Below are positions 39,648 through 47,639 of a stretch of DNA of 64,000 bases, piece by piece (position 1 is the stretch's first letter; each line of letters opens with the position of its first letter). This stretch comes from Actinomyces oris. Its GTDB lineage: Bacteria; Actinomycetota; Actinomycetes; Actinomycetales; Actinomycetaceae. The stretch spans positions 34,459-98,458 of the forward strand of contig NZ_MSGO01000029.1 in the NCBI RefSeq assembly GCF_001929375.1, given 5' to 3'. Made by a program: the position numbers and the translations under genes. The notes beneath the pieces are model-generated. The model did no database searches. It was not told where the DNA came from and was given only the letters and a program-made list of their open reading frames with translations.

Positions 39648-39726
39648 GAGGCTTATTCACAGCATCCATCAAACACGCTGTGACCTGCGCAGATGCCGGC
39701 GTTGGCTACCCCTGTGAATAAGCCTC
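39648..39726. repeat. Perfect 15-bp inverted repeat between sacA and the sucrose PTS gene
   Basis: GAGGCTTATTCACAG (39648-39662) recurs as its exact reverse complement at 39712-39726, with 49 bases between. The arms are AT-richer than the surroundings. An inner ACGC/GCGT pairing is possible. It may be a terminator-like structure for sacA, a two-site operator, or a small mobile remnant. Confidence 0.6.
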
Positions 39727-39755
39727 AGGGAATAGATCAGAACCCTTCTCTCCGG

Positions 39756-39784
39756 TTGCAGGGTGCTCTAACTCACTGTAATGT
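39756..39784 (+). promoter_or_regulatory. Predicted promoter of the sucrose PTS gene
   Basis: TTGCAG (39756-39761) and TAATGT (39779-39784) are separated by 17 bases, close to the sigma-70-type consensus. The -10 box overlaps the palindromic operator that starts at 39782. The leader to GTG 39895 would be about 105 bases. Confidence 0.6.
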
Positions 39785-39801
39785 GACTATCGATTGACAC
39801 A
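39782..39801. promoter_or_regulatory. LacI-family operator upstream of the sucrose PTS gene
   Basis: TGTGACTATCGATTGACACA is a 20-bp imperfect palindrome (16 of 20 positions symmetric) with the central CGAT typical of LacI/GalR-family sites and close to ScrR-type TGTCAATCGATTGACA. It covers the end of the -10 box, so binding should block transcription. The LacI gene at 42051-43133, convergent with the PTS gene, is the obvious candidate repressor. Confidence 0.65.
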
Positions 39802-39894
39802 GGTGTGGCCGCAGGGAGTCAGCGATGATCCCGACCGTTGGGTTTCCCCGCCCTCCCAGGTGCTGCGGTCCCATCACGAGAAAGGAACCCCCGG

Positions 39895-41967
39895 GTGGCA
39901 ATGGATCACGCCCGCGTGGCGAAGGACGTCCTGACGTACGTCGGTGGCGCCGACAACATCAACGCAGCAGCGCACTGCGCAACGCGTCTGCGTCTTGTCC
40001 TCAATGACATGGACAAGGTCGACCAGAAGGCTCTCGACAAGGACCCCGACCTCAAGGGCACCTTCATCGCGGGCGGCATGTTCCAGATCATCGTCGGACC
40101 CGGAGACGTCGACCTCGTCTTCTCCGAGATGATCCGAACCGGAGGGGTCAAGGAGGTCTCCAAGGACGAGGCCAAGGAGCAGGCCGCCAAGGGCGGCAAC
40201 CCGCTCTCCCGCTTCATCAAGGCAATCGCGGATATCTTCGTCCCGCTGCTTCCGGCCCTGGTCGCCGGCGGTCTCATGATGGCGATTCACAACGTCCTCA
40301 CGGCCGATTTCTTCACTGCGCCTTCCTTTGTCACCTCGGACAACCCCACTGGCGCCTATGGACTCGTCGACCGGTTCTCGTGGCTTGCCGACTACGACGA
40401 CGTCATCAACCTCGTATCCTCGGCAGCCTTCGCCTTCCTGCCGGTGCTCGTCGGCTTCTCCGCAGTCAAGCGCTTCGGAGGCAACGTCTACCTGGGTGCG
40501 GCCATGGGGGCCGCCATGGTCTCCACTCAACTGACCAGCGCCTACGAGATCGAGACGGCTCGACAGGCCGGCACCATTGAGGTGTGGCACCTCTTCGGCC
40601 TGACGGTGGACAAGATCGGCTACCAGGCCATGGTCATCCCCGTCCTGTGCGTCTCATGGCTGCTGGCATACATCGAGAAATGGCTTCACAAGCGCCTGTC
40701 GGGAACTGCCGACTTCCTGCTGACCCCGCTCATCACGCTGCTGGTGACCGGCTTCCTCACCTTCGTCGTCGTCGGCCCTCTGGCACGTGAGCTCTCCGAC
40801 GGCATCACCAACGGCCTGAGCTGGCTGTACACGACCGCCGGACCCGTGGGTGGCTTCCTCTTCGGCCTGGTCTACTCGCCGATCGTCGTTACCGGATTGC
40901 ACCAGTCCTTCCCGGCAGTGGAGCTGCCTCTCATCGCACAGATGAGCAGCGGCGGTCCCGGCTCCTTCATCTTCCCGATCGCCTCCATGGCCAATATCGC
41001 CCAGGGCGCCGTGACCCTGGCGGTCTTCCTCCTGACCAAGGACTCCAAGATGAAGGGTCTGGCCGGTGCTGGTGGTGTCTCGGCGATCGTCGGTATCACC
41101 GAGCCCGCCATCTTCGGTGTCAACCTGCGTCTGCGCTGGCCATTCTTCATCGGGATGGGCGTGGCCTCCCTCGGGGGCGCCGCCGTCGCCCTGCTCGACA
41201 TCCACAACCAGGCTCTGGGCGCCGCCGGATTCGTTGGCTTCGTCTCGATCGTTCCTGACGACATCGTCAAGTACCTCATCCTCGAGGTCATCGTCTTCTT
41301 CGCTGCTTTCGGCGCTGCCTTCGCCTATGGCACTACCCGTGGTAAGGCCTCTCTGGCCGGTGACGACGTCGACGCCGATGAGGCCGCCCTGGAGGCCGAG
41401 GCCATGGCCGAGCATGCCGAGACCGTCGAGCTGCCCGCCGAGGCCGCCGAGGACTTCACCGTCACCGCTCCGATCCAGGGGCGCGCGATCCCGCTGTCCG
41501 AGGTGGAGGACCAGACCTTCGCCTCCGGCATGCTCGGGCCGGGCATGGCCATCGCCCCCGCCGAGGGGCCGGTCGTCTCCCCGGTCGACGGCGAGGTCCT
41601 CGTGGCCTTCCCGACCGGTCACGCCTACGGTCTGCGAGCCGCCAGCGGAGTCGAGCTGCTCATCCACGTCGGCATGGACACCGTCCGGCTCGAGGGCAAG
41701 CACTTCAGTCCCAAGGTCAAGGCCGGTGACAAGGTTCTGCGCGGCATGCCTCTGGTGGACGTCGACTGGGCCGCCGTCGGAGCCGCCGGCTACCAGACCG
41801 TCACCCCGATCGTCGTCTCCAACGCCCAGGGTTACAAGGGCATCGAGGAGCACGGTGCTGGAACGATTCACCGGGGCGAGGCCCTCTTCGACGTCGTGCG
41901 CAAAACCGACGACTCCGATGACGACAAGAAGGATGCTCAGGTCGACGCCGCACAGGCCAATGCCTGA
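39895..41967 (+). CDS. PTS sucrose/beta-glucoside transporter, EIIBCA
   Basis: A 690-residue three-domain permease. The frame opens at 39838, but GTG 39895 lies eight bases after AAAGGAA. EIIB (residues 1-80) has phosphorylated Cys28 in NAAAHCATRLRLVLND and ends FQIIVGPGDV. EIIC (about 105-480) has repeated hydrophobic helices, with KRFGGNVYLGAAMGAAMV, PIVVTGLHQSFPAVELPL and ITEPAIFGVNLRLRWPF. EIIA (about 545-670) has His591 in ELLIHVGMDTVRLEGKHF. This is the glucose/sucrose-glucoside superfamily. With sacA upstream and the LacI regulator behind, the substrate is most likely sucrose; trehalose or a beta-glucoside is less likely. Confidence 0.93.
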   Translation: MAMDHARVAKDVLTYVGGADNINAAAHCATRLRLVLNDMDKVDQKALDKDPDLKGTFIAGGMFQIIVGPGDVDLVFSEMIRTGGVKEVSKDEAKEQAAKGGNPLSRFIKAIADIFVPLLPALVAGGLMMAIHNVLTADFFTAPSFVTSDNPTGAYGLVDRFSWLADYDDVINLVSSAAFAFLPVLVGFSAVKRFGGNVYLGAAMGAAMVSTQLTSAYEIETARQAGTIEVWHLFGLTVDKIGYQAMVIPVLCVSWLLAYIEKWLHKRLSGTADFLLTPLITLLVTGFLTFVVVGPLARELSDGITNGLSWLYTTAGPVGGFLFGLVYSPIVVTGLHQSFPAVELPLIAQMSSGGPGSFIFPIASMANIAQGAVTLAVFLLTKDSKMKGLAGAGGVSAIVGITEPAIFGVNLRLRWPFFIGMGVASLGGAAVALLDIHNQALGAAGFVGFVSIVPDDIVKYLILEVIVFFAAFGAAFAYGTTRGKASLAGDDVDADEAALEAEAMAEHAETVELPAEAAEDFTVTAPIQGRAIPLSEVEDQTFASGMLGPGMAIAPAEGPVVSPVDGEVLVAFPTGHAYGLRAASGVELLIHVGMDTVRLEGKHFSPKVKAGDKVLRGMPLVDVDWAAVGAAGYQTVTPIVVSNAQGYKGIEEHGAGTIHRGEALFDVVRKTDDSDDDKKDAQVDAAQANA

Positions 41968-41993
41968 TCCATTCAAGGACTGTCTGCGACACT

Positions 41994-42038
41994 GATACGT
42001 GTGGGCCCCAACCATCAAGGTCGGGGCCCACACGTATC
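41994..42038. terminator. Bidirectional terminator between PTS and LacI genes
   Basis: GATACGTGTGGGCCCC (41994-42009) pairs perfectly with 42023-42038, a 16-bp stem with a 13-base loop. It starts 27 bases after the PTS stop and ends 13 bases before the LacI stop on the other strand, so it can serve both convergent genes. Confidence 0.85.
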
Positions 42039-42050
42039 CTCAGCGGCTTG

Positions 42051-43133
42051 CTAGGCGGTACGGCCGGGCAGCAGTCTCACCGGCATGGGGGAGGGGGCTT
42101 GCTGGGCGCTCCCAGACTCACTCGACTGTTTGTTCTCCGAGGAGACGGCGGTGGTCGACTTGATCCGGTTCAGGAGCAGGTCGACTGCCGCTCGTGCCAG
42201 CTTGGCAATGGGCTGCTGAATCGTGGTCAGCGCAGGCAGAGCGTGCTGCATGGCGATGGTGCCGTCAAAACCGATCACCTTGAAGTCGTCCGGGATCCTC
42301 AGGTCGCGCTCGGCCGCCCACTCCATCACTTGCGCGGCAGCGAGATCATCGGTGGCGAAGACCGCGTCGATGTCGTCGGCCACGAGGTTGAGCCGCTCGC
42401 GAATGAGGCCGGGGCGCTCGCTATTGGGCGTGTTGAAGTCGACGGTGAGGACCACCGGCTCGATACCTGCCTGCTGGAGCACCTGGCGGTACCCCCTCTC
42501 CCGCAGGTTGTGGATTCCGGTGCGCGACGTCAGCAGGGCCGGGCGGCGCGCCCCCCGCTTGAGCAGGTGCTCGGCGGCGAGTCGACCGCCGGCTTCGTTG
42601 TCGCAGCGGACGTTGGGGACGACGGGGGAGAGGTCCCGATCGACACTGACCAGGGGCAGGTGAATCGAGCTGTAGTCCGCCAGACCGTCGTTGTGGGCGC
42701 TGGAGATGATGCCATCGACCCGGTGGGAGACGAGCAGGTCGAGGTACTCACGCTCCCGATCCGCCTTGCCCATGGAGTTGCAGACGAAGGTCCGGTAGCC
42801 GCGCTCTGCGAGGAAGTCCTCGACATGCTCGGTCAGCTCGCCGAAGAAGGGCAGAGCGACGGTGGGGACGATCAGTCCGATCGAATGCGTCGACTTGCCG
42901 TGCAGTGCTCGGGCGATCTGATTGGGACGGTAGTTGAGCTGAGCGATCGCCTCAGCCACCCGCTCCCGGGTCTCTTGGGAGAGGTAGCCGCGGTTGTTGA
43001 GTACGCGGGAGACTGTGGTCAGCGAGACGCCTGCAGCCTGGGCGACATCCGCCAGTGTGGGTTCGCGGTGTGACTCCACGAGTGGGTCCTCGAGCTCCTT
43101 CAGTCGGTCACGGTGAGTGCGATCTACTGCCAA
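42051..43133 (-). CDS. LacI-family repressor, probably of sucrose genes (ScrR-like)
   Basis: A 360-residue LacI/GalR regulator. The HTH is TLADVAQAAGVSLTTVSRVL (residues about 24-43), with NNRGYLSQETRERVAEAIAQ and the hinge LNYRPNQIARALHGK. The periplasmic-binding-like effector domain follows (IGLIVPTVALPFFGELTEHV, VFATDDLAAAQVMEWA, KVIGFDGTIAMQHALPALTT). The TTG at 43133 has GAGG seven bases upstream; GTG at residue 19 is an alternative start. Convergent with the PTS gene, whose promoter carries a LacI-type palindrome. The effector may be sucrose-6-phosphate, fructose or a related sugar. Confidence 0.92.
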   Translation of the reverse strand: MAVDRTHRDRLKELEDPLVESHREPTLADVAQAAGVSLTTVSRVLNNRGYLSQETRERVAEAIAQLNYRPNQIARALHGKSTHSIGLIVPTVALPFFGELTEHVEDFLAERGYRTFVCNSMGKADREREYLDLLVSHRVDGIISSAHNDGLADYSSIHLPLVSVDRDLSPVVPNVRCDNEAGGRLAAEHLLKRGARRPALLTSRTGIHNLRERGYRQVLQQAGIEPVVLTVDFNTPNSERPGLIRERLNLVADDIDAVFATDDLAAAQVMEWAAERDLRIPDDFKVIGFDGTIAMQHALPALTTIQQPIAKLARAAVDLLLNRIKSTTAVSSENKQSSESGSAQQAPSPMPVRLLPGRTA

Positions 43134-43190
43134 GCATATGCCTCGAGGGGCTCATTACCTAACTGACCTGCGTAAACGTGGGCGAAAGTG

Positions 43191-43814
43191 TTACGTGCCG
43201 GGCAAGACTTCGGCGTAGAAGGAGATCATGGCGCGGGCCATCTGGGCGTGTCCGGCGTCGTCGGGGTGGAGCTGGTCGATGGCCAGACGGTCCTCGTCGC
43301 CGTCGATGGCCGCGCTCAAGGCGTCGGTCGAGGTCAGGCCCAGGGAGGTGGCCTTCTCGTGGACGAGGCGGTGGATGGCCTGGAAACGTGGGCCGCCGTC
43401 CAGGGAGGGGAAGTAGGGAGCGATGATGACCGGTGCACCCCGCAGGCGTGTGGCGATGAAGCTGAGGTCGTGGTCGATCGCCTGCTCGACCAGCTCACGC
43501 TGAGAGGGGAGGAAGGCGGCGTCGTTCAGGCCCAGGCTGATCGTGACGACGTCGGGCTCGCAACGCAGAACGGCTTCCAGCCAGGTGGTGTCACGGCACG
43601 ACGGCGAGCGTTGCCCGCCGGGCAGATGGCCCCCGCGTCGTGCGAAGAAGCCCAGGCCGTCCGCCGCCAGGTTCACTTCCCGCCACCGCTGATGCTCACA
43701 CACGAGCGAGGTCCAGCGATTGCGAGGATGGCTCAGGGCTCGCCAACCGGTGGTGATGGAATCACCGAGGAAGACAGCAGTGGGGAAGTGGTCGGAGTGA
43801 GGGATCGTGGACAC
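43191..43814 (-). CDS. SGNH/GDSL-type esterase-lipase family hydrolase
   Basis: A 207-residue SGNH hydrolase starting at GTG 43814. Block I AVFLGDSITTGWRAL gives nucleophile Ser19; block II is VNLAADGLGFF (Gly); block III VVTISLGLNDAAFL (Asn); block V DQLHPDDAGHAQMARAM contains the Asp-x-x-His pair. There is no signal peptide, so it is probably cytoplasmic. Substrates in the family range from lipids to acetylated sugars; acetyl-esterase action on carbohydrates would suit the neighbourhood but is a guess. It is codirectional with lacI, 57 bp apart. Confidence 0.88.
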   Translation of the reverse strand: MSTIPHSDHFPTAVFLGDSITTGWRALSHPRNRWTSLVCEHQRWREVNLAADGLGFFARRGGHLPGGQRSPSCRDTTWLEAVLRCEPDVVTISLGLNDAAFLPSQRELVEQAIDHDLSFIATRLRGAPVIIAPYFPSLDGGPRFQAIHRLVHEKATSLGLTSTDALSAAIDGDEDRLAIDQLHPDDAGHAQMARAMISFYAEVLPGT

Positions 43815-43925
43815 GGCTACGGACAGTAGTTCTCCAGGCTGGGAGGAGCCAGTGCGGCTCAGCGGTCATCTTCCTGCGACATCCTGCGGCGCGCCTTGGG
43901 AGAGCACCACGCCAATGAGAATGAC

Positions 43926-43939
43926 ATAATGTACATTAT
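43926..43939. promoter_or_regulatory. Perfect 14-bp AT-rich palindrome with back-to-back -10-like boxes
   Basis: ATAATGTACATTAT is a perfect palindrome. It is extended so that GATAAT (read on the minus strand) and CATAAT (plus) act as possible -10 boxes on both strands, between the SGNH gene (minus) and the GNAT remnant/kinase (plus). A TetR- or MarR-like site is also possible. Confidence 0.5.
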
Positions 43940-44085
43940 CGGCGTTAAGTGGATGAGGCTTGTTCTGCTGAGGACCGTGCTGCGGCGTCATACGACGGTG
44001 TCCGGCACAATCGTCGCCCGATAACATCGAACAAATGACTATGCCCTCACGTGAGACCAAGGGCCATGGACGCGCCATAGTGGCA

Positions 44086-44238
44086 CATGGCACAGACCTA
44101 ATCGCCTTGATCGACGCGGGTAACGTGACCTCGGTGCGCCTGCACGAGCGCTATGGTTTCACCACTGTCGGCACTGTCCCGCAGGCCGGCGAGAAGCGCG
44201 GTCAGATCCTCGATCTGACCCTCATGAGCCGTTGCCTG
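44086..44238 (+). pseudogene. C-terminal remnant of a GNAT acetyltransferase, in frame with the kinase gene
   Basis: The frame open from ATG 44035 encodes DLIALIDAGNVTS, SVRLHERYGFTTVGTVPQ, GEKRGQILDLTLMSRCL. This is the last third of a phosphinothricin-acetyltransferase-like GNAT (the NxxSVRLHExxGF ... DLTLM block). The acetyl-CoA-binding R/Q-x-x-G-x-G/A motif and the earlier strands are absent, and nothing GNAT-like is found upstream in any frame. The remnant continues without a stop into the kinase. I interpret it as a deletion relic; a functional fusion is less likely since the fold is incomplete. Confidence 0.7.
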
Positions 44239-44250
44239 AAAGGATCCACC

Positions 44251-44979
44251 ATGTGCTGTGACCAGATCAAGCCCGCCGACAGCCACCGACGGGTCGATGC
44301 CGACCAGTCCATCGAGCTTCAGCCCGAGGAACCCGCCGTCACCCAGTGGCAGGTCAGCGCTACCGATGAGCTCGTGGCGCACCTGCTGAGCCTTGTCGGC
44401 ACGCCCCAGGGGCGGCCGGCGATCATCGCTGTCGACGGGCGAGGCGGTTCGGGCAAGACCACACTCACCACGGCGCTGGCCGCGGCCGTCCCCGGCGCGC
44501 AGGCCTTTCACTTGGATGACCTCATCTGGAACGAGCCGCTCTACGACTGGGACCAGCTGTACGTCGACACCCTGACTCAACTGCGTCAGGCCGGCAGCCT
44601 CGACCTTGTCCCGTACAAGTGGCGCGAGCACGGACGCGAGGGCTCCATCCGGATCCCGGCCGGCTCTCCCCTGGTCCTCGTCGAGGGGACCGGGGCGGGT
44701 CTGGCCGCAGTGCGCAGCCTCATCGACGCACACGTGTGGGTCCAGACCGGTGACAACGTGGCCGAGCGCCGCGGCATCAAGCGGGACATCGCTGAGGGAG
44801 TCAACGGCGACGCCGAGGAGTCGGTGCGTTTCTGGCACTGGTGGATGGCCGGTGAGCGCCTCTTCTTCGCCAAGGACCGTCCCTGGCGGCGCGCAGACGT
44901 TATCGTCTCCGGTGACGCTCCCGCCGGTGTGGGGCCCGGAGAGATCGCCTGGACTCCGGGGCCGCTCCTGTCCCGCTGA
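44251..44979 (+). CDS. P-loop NTPase, uridine-kinase/nucleoside-kinase-like
   Basis: A kinase-like protein of 242 residues from ATG 44251 (after AAAGGATCC), or 314 residues if translated from ATG 44035 through the GNAT remnant. The Walker A motif AIIAVDGRGGSGKTTLTTAL is about 58 residues in; FHLDDLIWNEPLYDWDQLY resembles the DDFY/D(H/Y)-type substrate site of uridine kinases; VLVEGTGAGLA is the lid-near segment, and RRGIKRDIAEGVNGDAEESV carries lid Arg residues. It belongs to the uridine-kinase-like P-loop families that annotation pipelines often call an ATP-binding protein. Substrate is unknown. Start choice by the ribosome site favours 44251. Confidence 0.8.
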   Translation: MCCDQIKPADSHRRVDADQSIELQPEEPAVTQWQVSATDELVAHLLSLVGTPQGRPAIIAVDGRGGSGKTTLTTALAAAVPGAQAFHLDDLIWNEPLYDWDQLYVDTLTQLRQAGSLDLVPYKWREHGREGSIRIPAGSPLVLVEGTGAGLAAVRSLIDAHVWVQTGDNVAERRGIKRDIAEGVNGDAEESVRFWHWWMAGERLFFAKDRPWRRADVIVSGDAPAGVGPGEIAWTPGPLLSR

Positions 44980-45012
44980 GGCCCGGCTCTTCGCTGCTCA
45001 GGGCGGGGTCCG

Positions 45013-46134
45013 TCAGTCCCCCAGCGCGGTCCCCACGGCGCGAGCGGCCTGGATCCACTCGTGGTCGGCCGGGACGAACTTGGTGTGGCCGGCCACATCC
45101 TTGAGCGGCACCAGCTCCGTGCCGTGACCGCGGTCGGCGACCATGACGCCGTAGCGGCCCTCTGCGATCGCGTTGGCTCCCGCCACGCCCAGGCGCGTGC
45201 CCAGGAGACGATCCGCTCCGCAGGGCGAGCCGCCGCGCTGGACGTACCCCAGGATGGACACGCGCGCCTCCAGCCCGGTCAGGCTCTCCAGCTGCTCGGC
45301 CAGGGTGAAGGTGTTGGCGCGGTGGGAGGCCTCCAGGCGCTTGACGCCCCGCTTGGCCATCGCCTTGCGCTCGGGGCTGGAGGCGTCCTTGACCAGGGCG
45401 CGGGCGTGCTCCAGCTCGGCGTGATCCGTCACGGACAGCGCCCCCTCGGCCACAGCCACCACGGAGAAGGACGAGCCGTGGGAGCGGCGCCGCTCGATCT
45501 TGTCCGCGATCGCGTCCACCGAGTACGGAATCTCCGGCAGCAGAATGACATCCGCCCCGCCGGCGATGCCGGCGCCCAGGGCCAGCCATCCGGCTCGGTG
45601 CCCCATGATCTCGGTGAGGATGATGCGGTGGTGGGAGTGCGCCGTCGAGTGCAAGCGGTCCACGGCCTGAGTGGCGATCTCCAGGGCCGTGGCGAAGCCG
45701 AAGGAGGAGTCGGTGTGGACGATGTCGTTGTCAATGGTCTTGGGCAGGTGGATGACGTTGAGACCGGTGTCCATGAGGCGTTTGGCGTTCTTCGCGGTCC
45801 CACCCCCACCGAGGCAGACCAGGGCGTCGATCCCGTCCTTCTCACAGTTCTCCACGATGGTGGGCACCATGTCGCGGGGCTCGCCATCCACCATCATCCG
45901 ATGCACCTTGTCCCGGCTGGTTCCCAGCATGGTTCCGCCGGTGGTGAGGATCCCGGACAGAGCGGCCGGGTCGAGCTCGGTGAAGCGGTTCTCCGCCAGG
46001 CCGCGCATGCCGTCCCGGAAGCCGATGAGCTCCCAGCCGTGCTGCTGGATCGCCGCCTTTCCGAAGCCTCGGATCGCTGCGTTGAGTCCCGGGGCGTCGC
46101 CGCCCGCCGTGAGAATGCCGATGCGCTGAGCCAT
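45013..46134 (-). CDS. pfkA: 6-phosphofructokinase, hybrid ATP/PPi donor signature
   Basis: A 373-residue phosphofructokinase. It starts RIGILTAGGDAPGLNAAIRG; the active-site loop LPKTIDNDIVHTDSSFGFAT holds catalytic Asp135 and Asp137; MGHRAGWLALGAGIAGGAD is the substrate Met/Gly region; and ILGYVQRGGSPCGADR carries binding Arg. Donor residues are mixed: Gly112 in LGGGGTAKNA (ATP-type; PPi enzymes have Asp) but Lys132 in PKTIDND (PPi-type; classical ATP enzymes have Gly). The usual Asp of the GGDGS motif is Gly111. Biochemical work on Actinomyces naeslundii has reported PPi-dependent PFK activity. Donor is therefore undecided. It lies on the minus strand, divergent from rbpA. Confidence 0.93.
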   Translation of the reverse strand: MAQRIGILTAGGDAPGLNAAIRGFGKAAIQQHGWELIGFRDGMRGLAENRFTELDPAALSGILTTGGTMLGTSRDKVHRMMVDGEPRDMVPTIVENCEKDGIDALVCLGGGGTAKNAKRLMDTGLNVIHLPKTIDNDIVHTDSSFGFATALEIATQAVDRLHSTAHSHHRIILTEIMGHRAGWLALGAGIAGGADVILLPEIPYSVDAIADKIERRRSHGSSFSVVAVAEGALSVTDHAELEHARALVKDASSPERKAMAKRGVKRLEASHRANTFTLAEQLESLTGLEARVSILGYVQRGGSPCGADRLLGTRLGVAGANAIAEGRYGVMVADRGHGTELVPLKDVAGHTKFVPADHEWIQAARAVGTALGD

Positions 46135-46364
46135 GGGACCAAGTATGCCGGTCCCCGCTGGCCCGCACAGGCTATAGACGCCTGTTCCGGCGATTCCGGC
46201 GATGCTGACGGAAGGGAAGGTTCTTCGCTGACACGGGTCGACGACGTCGCGTTAGACGCCAACCGGTATCATCATTACCCTGATCGCGTCGATGCCGGGG
46301 AACCCGGTGGGAACCCATCAGAACCAGGACACCACGAGAGACGAGCCACAAGGAGACCAGAAGC

Positions 46365-46724
46365 ATGGCAGACCGCGCACTGCGAGGCATGACCATCGGC
46401 GCGAAGTCGATGGAGTCGGAGGACGGCGTCGAGTTCGCCGAGCGGATGATCATCAGCTACGAGTGCCCGATGGCGCACGTCACCAGGATCCCGATGTCCA
46501 CCGAGGCCGAGGTGCCTCCCACCTGGGAGTGCCCCGAGTGCGGTCAGCTCGCCGCCCGGCGCGGTGAGGACGAGCCCGAGCCCGACGAGCCCAAGAAGAC
46601 CCCGCGCACCCACTGGGACATGCTCCTGGAGCGCCGCAAGGTCGATGAGCTCGAGGTTCTCCTCAATGAGCGCCTCGAGGCGCTGCGCAGCGGTGAGGTC
46701 TACCGCGAGCGGGTCGGCGGCTGA
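46365..46724 (+). CDS. rbpA: RNA polymerase-binding protein RbpA
   Basis: A 119-residue actinobacteria-specific transcription factor that binds the principal sigma factor and stabilises the open complex. The N-terminal tail MADRALRGMTIGAKSMESED leads into the core with Cys34, His38, Cys56 and Cys59 (SYECPMAH, TWECPECG), consistent with a bound zinc in the family. The sigma-interacting C-terminal helices are THWDMLLERRKVDELEVLLN. ATG 46365 follows AAGGAGA. It is divergent from pfkA and convergent with ppm, the same neighbourhood as Rv2050-Rv2051c in mycobacteria. Confidence 0.96.
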   Translation: MADRALRGMTIGAKSMESEDGVEFAERMIISYECPMAHVTRIPMSTEAEVPPTWECPECGQLAARRGEDEPEPDEPKKTPRTHWDMLLERRKVDELEVLLNERLEALRSGEVYRERVGG

Positions 46725-46732
46725 CGGGACCG

Positions 46733-47572
46733 TTAGGAGCGCTTCTGCCGCGATGAGCTCGACGGACGTTGCTGCCGGTACCCGGCGGTGGCCCGGCGGC
46801 GCTTGTCGCGGGCGGCGCGCAGCCTGCTTCCAGCGAGCTTGGCCGCATCGAGCAGCTGGCCGGAGCGCTTGGCCACTCCCCAACGGGTCACGAGGGACAG
46901 CTCCTCGGTGAAGATTCCCCCGGAGAGCTTGGACTGGCCGGCCTCCCGCTCCAGGAAGGTGATCGGCATCTCCACGATGCGGCCGCCAATCTCGTCAACC
47001 AGCTTGGTCATGTTGACCTGGAACCCGTAGCCGAGAGCCTCAACCTTCCCAAGGTCCATGCGCCGCAGGATCGAGGCGCGGAAGACCCGGAAGCCCGCGG
47101 TGGCGTCCTTGACACGCAGACCCAGCATGGCGTTGATGTAGAGGTTCCCGGCCTTGGACAGGGCCACGCGCTTGGCGTCCCAGCCCTCGGTGGCGCCGCC
47201 GGAGACCCACCGCGAGCCGATGACGAGGTCCGGCTCGTCGGCCATCTCTGCGCGCTGAATGAGCAGGGCCAGGTCCTCGGCGCGGTGGGAGCCGTCGGCA
47301 TCCATCTCCACGATGAGCTCGTAGCCGGCGGCCAGCGCCCAGGAGAACCCGGCGAGGTAGGCCGGGCCCAGCCCGTTCTTCTCCGAGCGGTGCAGGACAT
47401 GGATGTGGGAGTCCTCGTGCGCGCGGGTATCGGCGTAGTCGCCGGTGCCATCGGGGGAACCGTCGTCGACGACGAGAATGTCCGCCTCGGGAGCATGCTC
47501 GCGGACCCGGTCCAGTGCCGTGGGCAGGGACTCGATCTCGTTATAGGTGGGGATGACGACGAGTGCCTTCAC
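46733..47572 (-). CDS. ppm: Polyprenol monophosphomannose synthase (GT2)
   Basis: A 279-residue GT-A glycosyltransferase that makes polyprenyl-phospho-mannose from GDP-mannose for lipoglycans and protein mannosylation. VVIPTYNEIESLPTAL, ILVVDDGSPDGTGDYA, EMDADGSHRAEDL (DxD-like DAD, metal binding) and VIGSRWVSGGATEGW are all present; VEMPITFLEREAGQSKLSGG closes the fold. The C-terminal 40 residues are basic and low-complexity. In mycobacteria this domain is fused to the Lnt domain (Ppm1); here it is a separate gene 67 bp downstream of lnt. Starts at GTG 47572. Confidence 0.95.
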   Translation of the reverse strand: MKALVVIPTYNEIESLPTALDRVREHAPEADILVVDDGSPDGTGDYADTRAHEDSHIHVLHRSEKNGLGPAYLAGFSWALAAGYELIVEMDADGSHRAEDLALLIQRAEMADEPDLVIGSRWVSGGATEGWDAKRVALSKAGNLYINAMLGLRVKDATAGFRVFRASILRRMDLGKVEALGYGFQVNMTKLVDEIGGRIVEMPITFLEREAGQSKLSGGIFTEELSLVTRWGVAKRSGQLLDAAKLAGSRLRAARDKRRRATAGYRQQRPSSSSRQKRS

Positions 47573-47639
47573 TTCTCTCTCCGAGGTTGGGGGCTGTGTG
47601 GCGCCGAGGCTAGTGGCGGCGCCCTGAGGTTATCTGAGA

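Noticed and set aside
43173..43198. CGTAA/TTACG repeat upstream of lacI as an operator
   Set aside because: Only five matched bases per arm; too weak to claim autoregulation.
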